Origin: Chara braunii
Taxonomy: Eukaryota > Streptophyta > Charophyceae > Charales > Characeae
Assembly: GCA_003427395.1 (NCBI GenBank)
Contig: BFEA01000896.1
Location: forward strand, 187,713-215,611
Reading direction: 5' to 3'
Length of the DNA stretch: 27,899 nucleotides
Position numbers and translations under genes: made by a program. This document shows positions 19,535 to 27,899 of this stretch, one piece after another. The notes under the pieces were generated by a model, which saw only the letters and a list, made by a program, of their open reading frames with translations, did not search any database and was not told the origin of the DNA. How positions within the stretch are numbered: position 1 is the first letter of the stretch; the number at the start of each line of letters is the position of its first letter.

Positions 19535-21790
19535 TGTTATTATCATTATTATTATTATTATTATTATTTCTAATAATATTGTTCTTAATACACTATTATT
19601 GTATTTTAAATCTTAGCCAAAAAGCACGTCTGTGGGAGCAGAGAGGAAAAAATAATGAAGGATGAAGAAGACGAAGACAGGGGTATGTGTGAGAGAGAGA
19701 TGAGGGTGATGATGTGAGGTCACATACCTAGTATTGACGATGATTCGCAAGGATCGACATCTTCATGTACTTTGGTTCTGCTGCTGACGTCAACAGTTGC
19801 ATTGCCAATTCGTAGGCTGCTAGTAAGTTGTGTGATCGTAGGTTGGACACTGAGCATTAAGTAGAAGGAAATGCTTTGGATACTTATGTTGGTGATAACA
19901 AGAGTATGCTCTCATTGACATTTCAGTTCGGCACTTTGGTTCTCCTCCGGTGTAATTTCAGTGCATTTCTGTTTTCTGGACAACTTACGACTATCTGGCA
20001 TTCAATGTGATTGTGCAGTCTGGAATTCTGTCATTTCACTGTTGCTCATTTTTCTTGCGAAACTGTTCTAGAGACTGAGGGAATACTCACGCTAGGACTC
20101 TCTCGAATGTATGTGACAACTTTTCCGACCCGACCTGGATGCACCCGATCGTTGTTATGTTCTCAGAGAAGTAGAAAAAGTATAGCGTGACTATGCCCTG
20201 AGGTATCGGACAGGTTCTAGTTTGGACAGTAAACTTTTTCTTCGATTAGGGAGACAGGGACACTGACTGCCGACCCCCTAAAGTGACCTAGTATGGTTGT
20301 ACTAGACAGGAAAGATAACCTGTATACATTCGTTATGATTAATTTTATTATTGTTATTATTAGTATTATTATTACTACTATCAACTTTTGCTATTATTAT
20401 TATTTACTTTTATTCCTTGTCTTAATCTTGCTGCAACTTAGGCCAGAAACATGTGGGCAGATCCGGGCGATCTGTGAAGCCACATATAGTTGCAACAGAT
20501 GAGCATACACAGACACACACACATGTGATGACCACGACTGGATATAGGTGATTGTAGAGACTGTTGTATTGGAAATAAATCAAGAGAAGGCGACAAAAGA
20601 GACTGAGAAGAGGATAACGATGTTTGTGAGGCAAAAAAGCAGATAGGGAAGAGGTAACAAGCTGATGGAAGGGACGACCACTCCTACGTGGTAACAACCA
20701 GGGAACATGGACCTATATGATCGAGCTATATGACATTGATTGGTGAACAGACTGAAAGGGAGAGACAATTGTTGCACTCGACATTCTGGATGATGGAAAA
20801 GGAGAAAGTGAGTAGAGAAAAAAGAGACAGGGACGGAAATCATTATCCAAGTCAATGAAATATTTGGCAGGGCGGTAGGCGTTGTCGTATTTACCTTGGG
20901 ATCTTGCATAGCGAGCATAGCACACACACGCGCGCACACATGTGATGGCTAAAGACCCTACCTATACGGAATAATGAGAGGGAAGCTAACAACATCAGTT
21001 GGTTAGAACCAAGAATATTGCAAGTGGTCAAAGAGGATTGAATCTATGATCCTCTTAATGTCACTTATGTGATTAACCAACTGGGGGAGACCGCTTGCGC
21101 GATTATCGTTAATCTCATTCAGATGGAAGGATCGTTACTTATTTCAGTTATTATTATTATATTATATATTATTAATATTATTTATTTTATTATTTTATTA
21201 TTATTATTTTGATTTTGAACAACATTAAGAAATACTTATCTGGTCAACGAAAACTGAAACCACAAAAAGGATGAGGAAAAGAGACAAGGGAAGAAAAAAC
21301 ACTAAGGAGGGAGGAGGTGATGTAAGAGACAAATGAAGGTGGGGTATGGAAGTCTGCAAGGGCCAAAGAAAAAAGGAGATAAAGATAAAGGAAGGGGAAA
21401 TGTCAAGAGAAGGAGAAGAAAGAGAAAAGGGATTTAGGTATTGGTTTTTGTTACAACTATTTTTATTATTTATTATAAGTATTATTATAAAAGTAAGGAA
21501 TGAAGGGCAGTTGAGGAGAAGAATGAGATAAAGAGGGGAGAAGAAAAATGAAAAGAGAGAAGGAGATGAGGAGGACGAAGGAGAGGAAAGAGAGGAGGAG
21601 ATGGAGAGGAATTTGGTTGACGAGAGAAAAGAGGGATTACCGTTGACCATTAATAATGTACATATTCTTCTTCTTTGATCCCTTACTTCTTGCAGATTCA
21701 TTCATTGCATTCCTAAGGTAGTATTATTATTACCGTTATCATTACGATTATTATTATCATTTTTAATTTGTTATTATTATTTCTAATTTA
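19535..21790. repeat. Region with five ATT-rich tracts
   Basis: Impure ATT trinucleotide tracts lie near 19535-19570, 20340-20405, 21145-21215, 21455-21490 and 21720-21790. Two are followed by a similar CTTAG(G)CCARAAA context (about 19612 and 20437), so the tract and its flank may have duplicated together. A short CA/CG run with ACACATGTGATG occurs at about 20510-20530 and 20922-20946. The A/G-rich stretch 21240-21660 gives long Ser/Pro frames on the minus strand that are not genes. Confidence 0.7.
20996..21083 (-). repeat. Nested palindrome, possible tRNA-derived SINE head
   Basis: CAGTTGGTTA (20996-21005) pairs with TAACCAACTG (21074-21083), and inside it AAGAGGAT (21031-21038) pairs with ATCCTCTT (21049-21056). 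On the minus strand CAGTTGGTTAATC resembles an A box and AGATTCAATCC (21035-21045) a B box, with roughly the A-to-B distance of a tRNA. The T-arm does not pair well. Either a SINE promoter or another member of the palindrome-rich class in this window. Confidence 0.35.
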
Positions 21791-22320
21791 TTTGATTTCA
21801 TATGATAGGAGGAGGGTTAGAAATGGAAGAATTTGAGGCATTAAAGAGGAGAAAGACGTGATCAATTTATCACTTTGTGATGGTGTCCGCCTCCTCTAGC
21901 CTCCTTCATTCTTATCTTTATTTGATCCTCTCTAGTACCTATCTTTTCAGCTATAAAAATCCGATGATGTATTTTCATTTAGAGAATCTTGGTTTTGCCA
22001 ATTTTAAAGCCCAGACAACCAACTGCATGTATTATATGTGGCTTATAACAGGGCGATTGCGGGAGCTCTGCACGAGTTCAAGAGGAACTTTTGAGGCAGG
22101 GAACCATGAGGTACACATGACTTACCCCGTCTTGTATACCCGTACGAACTACAGCCTTCTATTGAACTGCATGTATGGTGGCGTGATATGTTGTTTATAC
22201 TTTCTTTATGACTAAGATTATCAAAAGAGGAAAGAATATATGATTGAAGTAAGAATTCTGCCTGGGGGAAAAAAATACCTTAAATTAACCGAGAAGGAAC
22301 CTAAACTGTTTTGAATTGAA
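21791..22320. other. Unassigned region
   Basis: A 112-codon plus-strand frame (21877-22215) has no recognisable domain, no signal that I can support, and a hydrophobic, low-information N terminus. I see no repeat unit here. Array d begins at its right edge. Confidence 0.4.
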
Positions 22321-23990
22321 GAATAAGGTGGTGCGGTGGAGGCTCATGTGTGAGTCGTCGTGCTACTTGTGCATGCACTGACTCGACTAAGGATGAACGG
22401 GGGGGTACTTATGTATGGGTTATCCTACTAACTGTCTGATCGATTGTCATCATAAAGGGAGTAATGTCTAACCTTAGTAGGAGGCTCTTGTGCGTGTCGC
22501 CTACTTAACATGTCGGACTAGTCTTGAAGGGCGATGGAATACCCATGTTTGGGTGTGACACTTGCCATTCGAGACTCGACCGAGTAACACGACTAAAAGG
22601 CGGCGAGGTACTCCGGTGTGTGTTACTTTAACGTTTTGTTTAACTAACGATTTGCTTAACGTTGGAAGGTGGGGGGATAATTATGTGAATCTATTTCACT
22701 GCCGGCATGGACTAACGGACTAGCAACGACATACACTAAGCTAAAGCATACGACAAAATGGGTGAGGACTCTTGTGAAAGTTATCACGTCGCTCATCTGG
22801 AAGCTACGCATAACGTAAAACCAAACAACTAAAAATAGCTTCGATAAAAGGTTGTTTTACCGGTCTCTTATTAATCGAACGAGTAATGGGAAGCTCATGC
22901 GCTAGTCTTTCTAAGATTTGTCTGATACCTGACTAATTAACTTACAAAAAAGGTGGAGTGTGGAAGATGGAGAAATTGTAGGATACTCCTGTACGAGTGA
23001 TACTGCTATTTGCTCACATATAACCCATGATTTGGTTGATTACTAACAGGCTGCTTACCTGACACTAAGCCAGAGGATGAAAAGATTTTAGTATTGACCG
23101 TTCTTAGAATCACCAACTCAAGAAGGTTCAATCTTTGCACTTATTCAAGTTGTAGTAGGGGGCTCATGTGAGGGTCGTCCTACTGCGCACTTGAGCCTAA
23201 GGCTGACTAATGACCTACGAATAATAGGAAGTCACCTTGATGCTCTTTCTCCAACTTATTTACCCTCTTATTGTCCGGTCACCGAGCGGGTAGTAGGTAG
23301 GCTCCTGTAGAGGTCACCCTATTGCTTGCTTGGAAACAATGGACGACTCATTACCCAATAAAGTAATAGGAAGACTCTTGTTAGGGTCATTCTATTACGT
23401 GCTTGATCCAATACTAACTTACGAAATGGGATACTCTTGTAGGAATATCCAAAGCACTCGTCTTAAGTCCAAACTAACCGGATCTCAAATTGGTCGGCTT
23501 CAAAAGGACGGTATGGTACCCCTGTGCAAATCATCATGATGCACTCGTCAAGCAGTCCATGCATTAGTCGAGTGGTAGTAGGGAGTTCTTGTGTGGGTCA
23601 CCTATTACTAACTTGAGACCCGTACTAACAACTGAGGAGATAAAATTTAATATTTTTGAATGATGACTAAAAGGAGTAGTGGGATGCCCCGGTAGGAACC
23701 TCTTGACTATTTGTTTTAAGTCAGTAGAATAATACTCATATACGAGGTATCTGAATACTTAGGATGAATCTTGTGTATTGTCTCTTACTGACCGTTCGCT
23801 ATTGTATTGGATGAAATTGGTAAGGCGGTAGAATACTCCTGTGCGAAATACTCGACTGCCTGCTTGATTAACAGATTGATTGGAATTGATCAAGTAGCAA
23901 AGGATTCATGTGTGAATTAATTTATTACTTGCGCATGTCAGGACAAATAGAAGAGAAAGTAAAGGGCAGTGCTCTTGTTAAAGCGAGATT
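22321..23990. repeat. Hairpin array of about 19 diverged units (array d)
   Basis: A core of form CTCNTGTGNGNGTC recurs every ~65-110 bp. In many units it is flanked by arms that pair: AGTAGG/CCTACT (22476-22505), GTAGTAGG/CCTACTGC (23152-23186), GTAGTAGG/CCTATTGC (23290-23325), GTAATAGG/TCTATTAC (23363-23398) and GTAGTAGG/CCTATTAC (23575-23608). An inner stem also varies while pairing: CTC/GAG, ACTC/GAGT, ACCC/GGGT, ATTC/GAAT (23904-23917), GGATACTC/GAATATCC (23429-23450). Most units end in a TGCTTGA-like sequence and many are followed by GACTAAC. Some units, such as those near 22900 and 23510, pair poorly. No protein-coding frame persists. Confidence 0.8.
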
Positions 23991-23999
23991 TCACACATT

Positions 24000-24316
24000 C
24001 AGAAAAAAAACAAAAAAAGAAGTTAGGATCACGGGGAAAAGATGCTAGGAATAATTAGAATTACCGTGCAATCCATGTCTGTTTATAATTTTCGAAAAGG
24101 AAAGGTACGACGGCGAATGAGTTAAATATCAACTACATAAGCACCAAGGGGTGTGCTGATTCCAAAAGAGAGAGTAGATGAAATGACTGAAAGTAGAGGA
24201 AATATGATTTTCCTTGAAATGACCTAGGACACTGACATGAAACTCCTTGAGATAAAGGAGAAAAGGGACAGACGACATAGGGAAGACTTGTGAAAGTAAA
24301 GTTAGGGATTAAACTT
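24000..24316. other. Unassigned AT-rich spacer
   Basis: A/G-rich on the plus strand with an A tract at about 24001-24020. No gene or repeat unit seen. Confidence 0.4.
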
Positions 24317-24395
24317 TGGGATGTCGATCCCAGAGCTCAGTGTCTTGATCTAAGGGTTTGACCCTTAGATATCAATGAGTGGGAGTGTTGAATCT
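24317..24395 (+). other. Two hairpins and an LTR-like start
   Basis: TGGGAT-GTCG-ATCCCA lies at 24317-24332. TCTAAGGGT-TTG-ACCCTTAGA lies at 24349-24369, with TTGA/TCAA extending the stem outward past a 2-base bulge (24345-24375). GAGTGGGAG at 24377-24385 is a short purine-rich run, followed by TGTTGAATC at 24386, which looks like a polypurine tract plus LTR start. No matching LTR end or second copy is visible, so this is only suggestive. Confidence 0.35.
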
Positions 24396-25133
24396 TTATT
24401 GACCTACGTGTGTGCAAGTCTTTGTTTAATCTACTGCAATTGAAGGAGAGGGTTTACAAAAAATGACCATATTGTCCGTTATCTCTCGATAACATGTCGG
24501 TTGTTGTCGATTCAAGTATTCTCTTTTTGATTTGATACCCACGTCTAAAGACAAACCATATGGTCAATAAAATTGTCACCTATGGTCATTTGCCTGAATG
24601 GTCCTAATCACTCTCAATGGTCTTTTGAAGAAATGTGATGGGGTTGGGCTTACGTCTCAGGAAGATAGAACTGTCATTCATGGTTTAGGAAGTGAGGGAC
24701 AAGGTCAATGGTGTGGATTGATGGACGACACCACTAGTGCATGGCATGTGAACTGTCCTTGCATATTTTGTGTAGATCTGTCTTTTGCATGCTTTTAGAT
24801 TGAATTGAGTTTGATCTTTTGAACAGTTACGATGCACCGCACTTGTGAAAGTGGGAAGGGTTCCAGGCGGTAATACTTTCATACTCATTATTGTCTTATG
24901 TAGCCTTTATACTTGCCTTTTGTTCAGTCGGTTGTCATCTAAGGAGAGTAAGATACCCTTGGTAGAGAGATGGTTCGATTGATATGTTGTCTGTTTTTTT
25001 CATAAGAATAATATACTATAAGAAACAGACACATTTTTCTCTCCATAGATGACACTCGATTTCATTCCCTAACTTAGAAGCGGAAATGAAAAACCTTTTA
25101 AAAGTTCGACCTGAAAATCTAGAACTCCGGTTT
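24396..25133. other. Unassigned region, possibly LTR interior
   Basis: A 66-codon plus-strand frame at 24598-24798 has no recognised domain. GTCTGTTT and AAACAGAC (about 24990-25030) form a loose inverted repeat around an AT-rich segment. Nothing else can be assigned. Confidence 0.35.
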
Positions 25134-25574
25134 CAGGGCAAATACCCTTGTCAGGGTATGTCCGACTTTTTCGTGGAATTAAAGGACTTGACAAGACTGA
25201 CGTTGCCAAAGTTGTTCAGACAGACCTATGACTAGTAAGTAGGCTTAAACTTTTTTTTTTTAAGCTAGACGTCGCTGACATCCGACGGAAATAGTGGTAA
25301 TCAGTGGTGTGACCACTAATTACGGCATCTGACGGAGCTATGGAATAGTTTGGCCGAGGGACTACTAGGATTATACCTACCCTACCTAAGAAGGTGGCGC
25401 GTGGCGGTTGGCCACACGATTCAGGGCCTAAGTGCGTTCAAAGTGCCGACCTTACAGGAGGCCGTGACGAGAGGTGAGTAGAAAGTTTTTTTTTTTTTTT
25501 TTTAGGACCACGAACATCCGCACCAAGGGCTGAAATGGATGGCACGGTAGCCGCAGGGTGCGGCAAGCGTAGGG

Positions 25575-25775
25575 CTGGCCAACCAGCCACCCAGCCTGCA
25601 ACCACCCAGCGTGCAGCCAGCCGGCCAGCAACCAGCCTGCAGCCAGTCGGCCAGCAATCAGCCAGCCACCCACCCTGCAGCCACCCAGCGTGCAGCCGGC
25701 CGGCCAGCTATCAGCCTGCAGCCAGCCGGCCAGCAATCAGCCAACAATCAACAAGCAACCAGCCAGCCGCAGACT
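25575..25775. repeat. CAGCC-rich minisatellite, 79-bp period
   Basis: CCACCCAGCGTGCAGCC starts at 25602 and again at 25681, giving a 79-bp period for about two units. These are built from shorter CCAGCAAYCAGCC and GCCGGCCAGC words. Frames through it encode Gln/Pro/Ala or Gly/Trp/Leu repeats and are not genes. Copy A has AGGCAGG-rich sequence at the equivalent place (about 12690-12775). Confidence 0.85.
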
Positions 25776-25866
25776 GAAGCAGTAGAAGTCCGCTGGCCTG
25801 GATGGCAGCCTGTTGAGCACTGTAACCCTTCATATATGTGGGCTGCTCTCATCTCTATGTGAGATA

Positions 25867-25950
25867 GGAGCTAGCCCACTAGGTACAACTACCAAACATC
25901 TACCCGCAGATTCAGGGATTGAGCCGGCGATAAGCAGTCTGGGCTAGCTC
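25867..25950 (-). repeat. tRNA-like or palindromic head inside family 2 (copy B)
   Basis: GAGCTAGCCC (25868-25877) and GGGCTAGCTC (25941-25950) form a perfect 10-bp inverted repeat, matching the structure at 12833-12915. A separate near-palindrome at 26093-26122 (AAATCCC-GGTA-GGGATTT core) contains GGGTTCAAATCCC on the minus strand, which looks like a tRNA T-arm or B box. Confidence 0.45.
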
Positions 25951-26186
25951 ATTTTCCTTTGGAGCTGCCCACTGCACCAGCATGAAGCACGGGTCATTCT
26001 CGGCCGCGAGATCATCAAATCTCATGGTCGGGAACGGCCGCCTGGTTGCAGCTTGACCCCTGCGCAAGGATGACACACATAAATCGAGAAATGGGTCAAA
26101 ATCCCGGTAGGGATTTGAACCCGCGTCTGTACCTCGATGTGCCATAGCAGGTCACGATGGGACGTGAGCGTTGACAAAGCCAACGT

Positions 26187-26190
<4 letters not shown>

Positions 26191-26219
<29 letters not shown>
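26191..26219 (+). repeat. Poly(A) tract, 29 bp
   Basis: A pure A run following CAACGTAATT. It could be the tail of a retroposed segment that starts near 25860, or a grown A-rich microsatellite. Confidence 0.9.
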
Positions 26220-26221
<2 letters not shown>

Positions 26222-26243
26222 GAAAACAGTCTTTGTAGACTGT

Positions 26244-26304
26244 GTGGGAGCACAAAGGCTCCCACTTCGTCTTGGAAACTGTGTGGGAGCACAAAGACTC
26301 CCAC
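26244..26304. repeat. Tandem pair of hairpins, 39-bp period
   Basis: GTGGGAGC-acaaag-GCTCCCAC (26244-26265) and GTGGGAG-cacaaaga-CTCCCAC (26283-26304) are consecutive copies of one unit. The only change within the hairpin, G to A at the inner base of the 3' arm, opens the innermost pair of the second copy. Confidence 0.9.
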
Positions 26305-26494
26305 TTCGTTTTGGACAGATGATTGTGGCCACGAGATCTTGAAATCTCGCGGCCCACAGTTCTTTCACGGAAAGCAAGAGGGGTTTGGAGTTGAGTGGAG
26401 AGTGAGAGAGAGAGAAAAATGAGAGGATGGGGAGAGGAGGACCTGCTCCTCCCGACCTGCCAGCTTCCTCCCCGTTGTTAGGGGGGGTAAGAAG

Positions 26495-26578
<84 letters not shown>
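26495..26578 (+). repeat. Poly(A) tract, 84 bp
   Basis: An 84-base pure A run in the listed sequence; true length may vary because of polymerase slippage. The Lys or Phe homopolymer frames here are artefacts. Confidence 0.95.
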
Positions 26579-26579
<1 letters not shown>

Positions 26580-26622
26580 GAAAAACGGGATCTGAGTTTT
26601 TCTGAGAAGCTGTATTTTTCAG

Positions 26623-27289
26623 TTTGCGCCACCATTGTTTTGGTGGCGCAAAACAATTTTGTTGACCTTGATTTTTTTTTTTGTAGGTAGTCACGCACCT
26701 AGGCCATGTGCATCCAGTTTTTGAGATTTTTTTATCTAGCGAATAGTTTTCTAAAATTCTTCAAATTTGGGGTACTTTTTGCACCCCGCTCTGAGCCTGT
26801 AAGGGATTTGAACTCGTGAATTTCCACGAGTTCTTTCCCTACCTCTCCCAATCTGACAACTGCCATCCCCGTTTTCAGGGGAGGGCAGAGGAGAAAAGAG
26901 AAAAAGAAGATAAAAGGGAAAAGGGAAAAGCCACGGCCACGAATCTGGCCGCAGTTATGATCAGATACAGGCCAAACTGGCTTGAATGTGACTCAGGCCA
27001 GAGGCTGGGGAGATGAAGGGGTAATGAGGGAAACTTGGCTGGAAACAGTCATTTTCCCGCTGAACCTACACTCAGTGTGGGGCTGTGTGCAGGGAAAAGG
27101 GAGAAAAAGAGGGGGGCAGTTGAGTACAACTGCCACCCTAAGTGTGTGGCTGAGGTGAGACAGCCTCAGTCCGTTGACCTGGCTCAGATCAACGGCCCCA
27201 GGCAAGTGACGAATTTTGCCTGGGGGCAGCTGAGGTTGCTGCTGCCCTCCTCAACCACTACAAAAGAGGCAGTTGTCCCACAACTGCCT
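26623..27289. repeat. Chain of strong hairpins in family 2 copy B
   Basis: Perfect or near-perfect stems in order: TTTGCGCCACC/GGTGGCGCAAA (26623-26652, 11 bp); GAACTCGTG/CACGAGTTC (26810-26833, 9 bp); CTGCC.TCCCC/GGGGA.GGCAG (26860-26888, 10 bp with one mismatch); CGGCC/GGCCG (26934-26951); GGCAGTTG/CAACTGCC (27115-27134, 8 bp); CTGAGG/CCTCAG (27150-27169); CCGTTGA/TCAACGG (27171-27195); CCCCAGGCAA/TTGCCTGGGG (27196-27225, 10 bp); GAGGCAGTTGT/ACAACTGCCTC (27265-27289, 11 bp). The stems at 27150-27225 follow one another with almost no spacer. Confidence 0.85.
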
Positions 27290-27486
27290 CACACTTGTCT
27301 CCGGTTGCCAGTGTGCGACAACACACTTGCCTCATTGCTGGAGTGTTGAGGAGCGGAGCGACGAAGGAGGACACAGCCATAGCCTTGGCTGGAGCACTTT
27401 GCTCCACCCCTTGGCATGCTGGTCTCTGGTGGGACTCTGCGGCAGCGTGGTGAGGAGCGGCAACGAAGCGATGGGGAGCACGACAA

Positions 27487-27899
27487 GTGCTGCCAAAATT
27501 CTGCAGCGGTGGCGGCACGGGTTTTTACGGCAGCGGTACGGAAGTGCTGCCAAAATTTTGCGGCGGAGGCACGGGTTTTTACGACATCGGTACGGAAGTG
27601 CTGCCGAAATTTTGCGGCGGCAGCACGGGTTTTTACGGCAGCAGTACGAAAGTACTACCAAAATTTTGCGGCTGCAGCACAGGATTTTGACGGCGGTGGT
27701 ACGGAAGTGCTGCCGAACTTTTGAGGCGACGACGCAGGCTTTTTTCGACGGTGGTGCGGAAGTGCTGCCGGATTTTTGCGGCGGCGGTTCTGGTTTTTCG
27801 ACGGTGGTGCAGAAGCGCTGCCGAATTTTTGCGGCGGCGGTTCTGGTTTTTTCGACGGTGGTACGGAAGTGTTGCCGAACTTTTGCGGCGGCGACGCAG
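27487..27899 (+). repeat. 54-bp tandem array with GTGCTGCCGAAATTTT core (array f)
   Basis: The core starts at 27487, 27544, 27598, 27652, 27707, 27762, 27815 and 27869 (period 53-57) and continues past the window edge. In the third unit GTGCTGCC pairs perfectly with GGCAGCAC (27598-27626); neighbours pair less completely. Because 54 is a multiple of three, a 102-codon frame with 18-residue repeats stays open at 27416-27724. I treat this as a by-product of the period. A single degenerate relative (CTGCC..GGCAG) is present in copy A at about 14736-14758. Confidence 0.85.

Larger units (their letters stand above)
25134..27899 (+). mobile_element. Repeat family 2, copy B (runs off the window)
   Basis: Colinear with copy A (see blocks there). 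It differs by a CAGCC-type minisatellite, two long A tracts and a larger tandem array at its right end. The interior from 25868 to 27405 carries many perfect or near-perfect hairpins, listed separately. The block at 25163-25232 can be read as a conserved reading frame ending QTDL-stop in both copies, but the flanks are non-coding, so DNA-level homology is the simpler explanation. Likely an LTR or long untranslated segment of a large retroelement. Confidence 0.7.

Noticed and set aside
25452-25862. Gln/Pro/Ala- or Gly/Trp-rich repeat proteins
   Set aside because: They are readings of a GC-rich minisatellite in several frames on both strands.
26022-26698. Phe- or Lys-rich proteins
   Set aside because: They are translations of poly(A) and poly(T) tracts.
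27416-27724. Protein with 18-residue repeats (CCQNFAA..ARVFT-like)
   Set aside because: The repeat period is 54 bp, so any unbroken frame repeats every 18 residues; the conserved feature is the DNA core and hairpin.

Overview
The window reads as repeat-dense, gene-poor eukaryotic nuclear DNA, most likely from a land plant. The best evidence is a degenerate LTR-retrotransposon start at 644-3865. It has a ~2 kb LTR, then a primer-binding site matching the 3' end of plant tRNA-Asp at 17 of 19 positions (the type used by Athila/Tat Ty3-gypsy elements), then a gag reading frame with four in-frame stops and a damaged CCHC zinc knuckle. Long microsatellites (TG, CA, GA, TA, ATT), long A/T tracts and ambiguous bases in two low-complexity runs fit this. 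I find no intact gene, rRNA gene, functional tRNA gene or CRISPR array. The long frames in the window are almost all microsatellite or homopolymer translations. The exact taxon cannot be read from the sequence.

Layout: 1-600 microsatellites and TTGA/TCAA palindromes; 644-2684 5' LTR; 2687-2705 primer-binding site; 2891-3865 gag pseudogene; 3866-5265 unassigned; 5270-5870 a 123-bp tandem array; 6114-6721 seven hairpins with a shared loop; 8380-9665 a C/T-rich hairpin-bearing array; 10955-11246 a foldback element; 11283-11784 nine hairpins, eight with GNRA-type loops; 12240-15108 copy A of a second repeat family; 15109-17188 a probable solo LTR of the first family, flanked by ATGGTA; 17195-19500 unassigned, with GA and TA microsatellites; 19500-21800 ATT-rich tracts and a nested palindrome; 22320-23990 about 19 hairpin units; 24317-24385 two strong hairpins beside an LTR-like TGTTGAATC; 25134-27899 copy B of the second family, ending in a 54-bp tandem array that runs off the window.

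The most unusual property is not a gene. At least six unrelated-looking tandem or serial arrays share one design: short hairpins repeated every ~40-125 bp, whose stem sequences change between units while pairing is largely kept, with conserved loops. This suggests structured-RNA segments inside LTRs or leaders of large retroelements, or repeated palindrome-generating DNA processes. All pairings were found by eye. A covariation test is the decisive next check.
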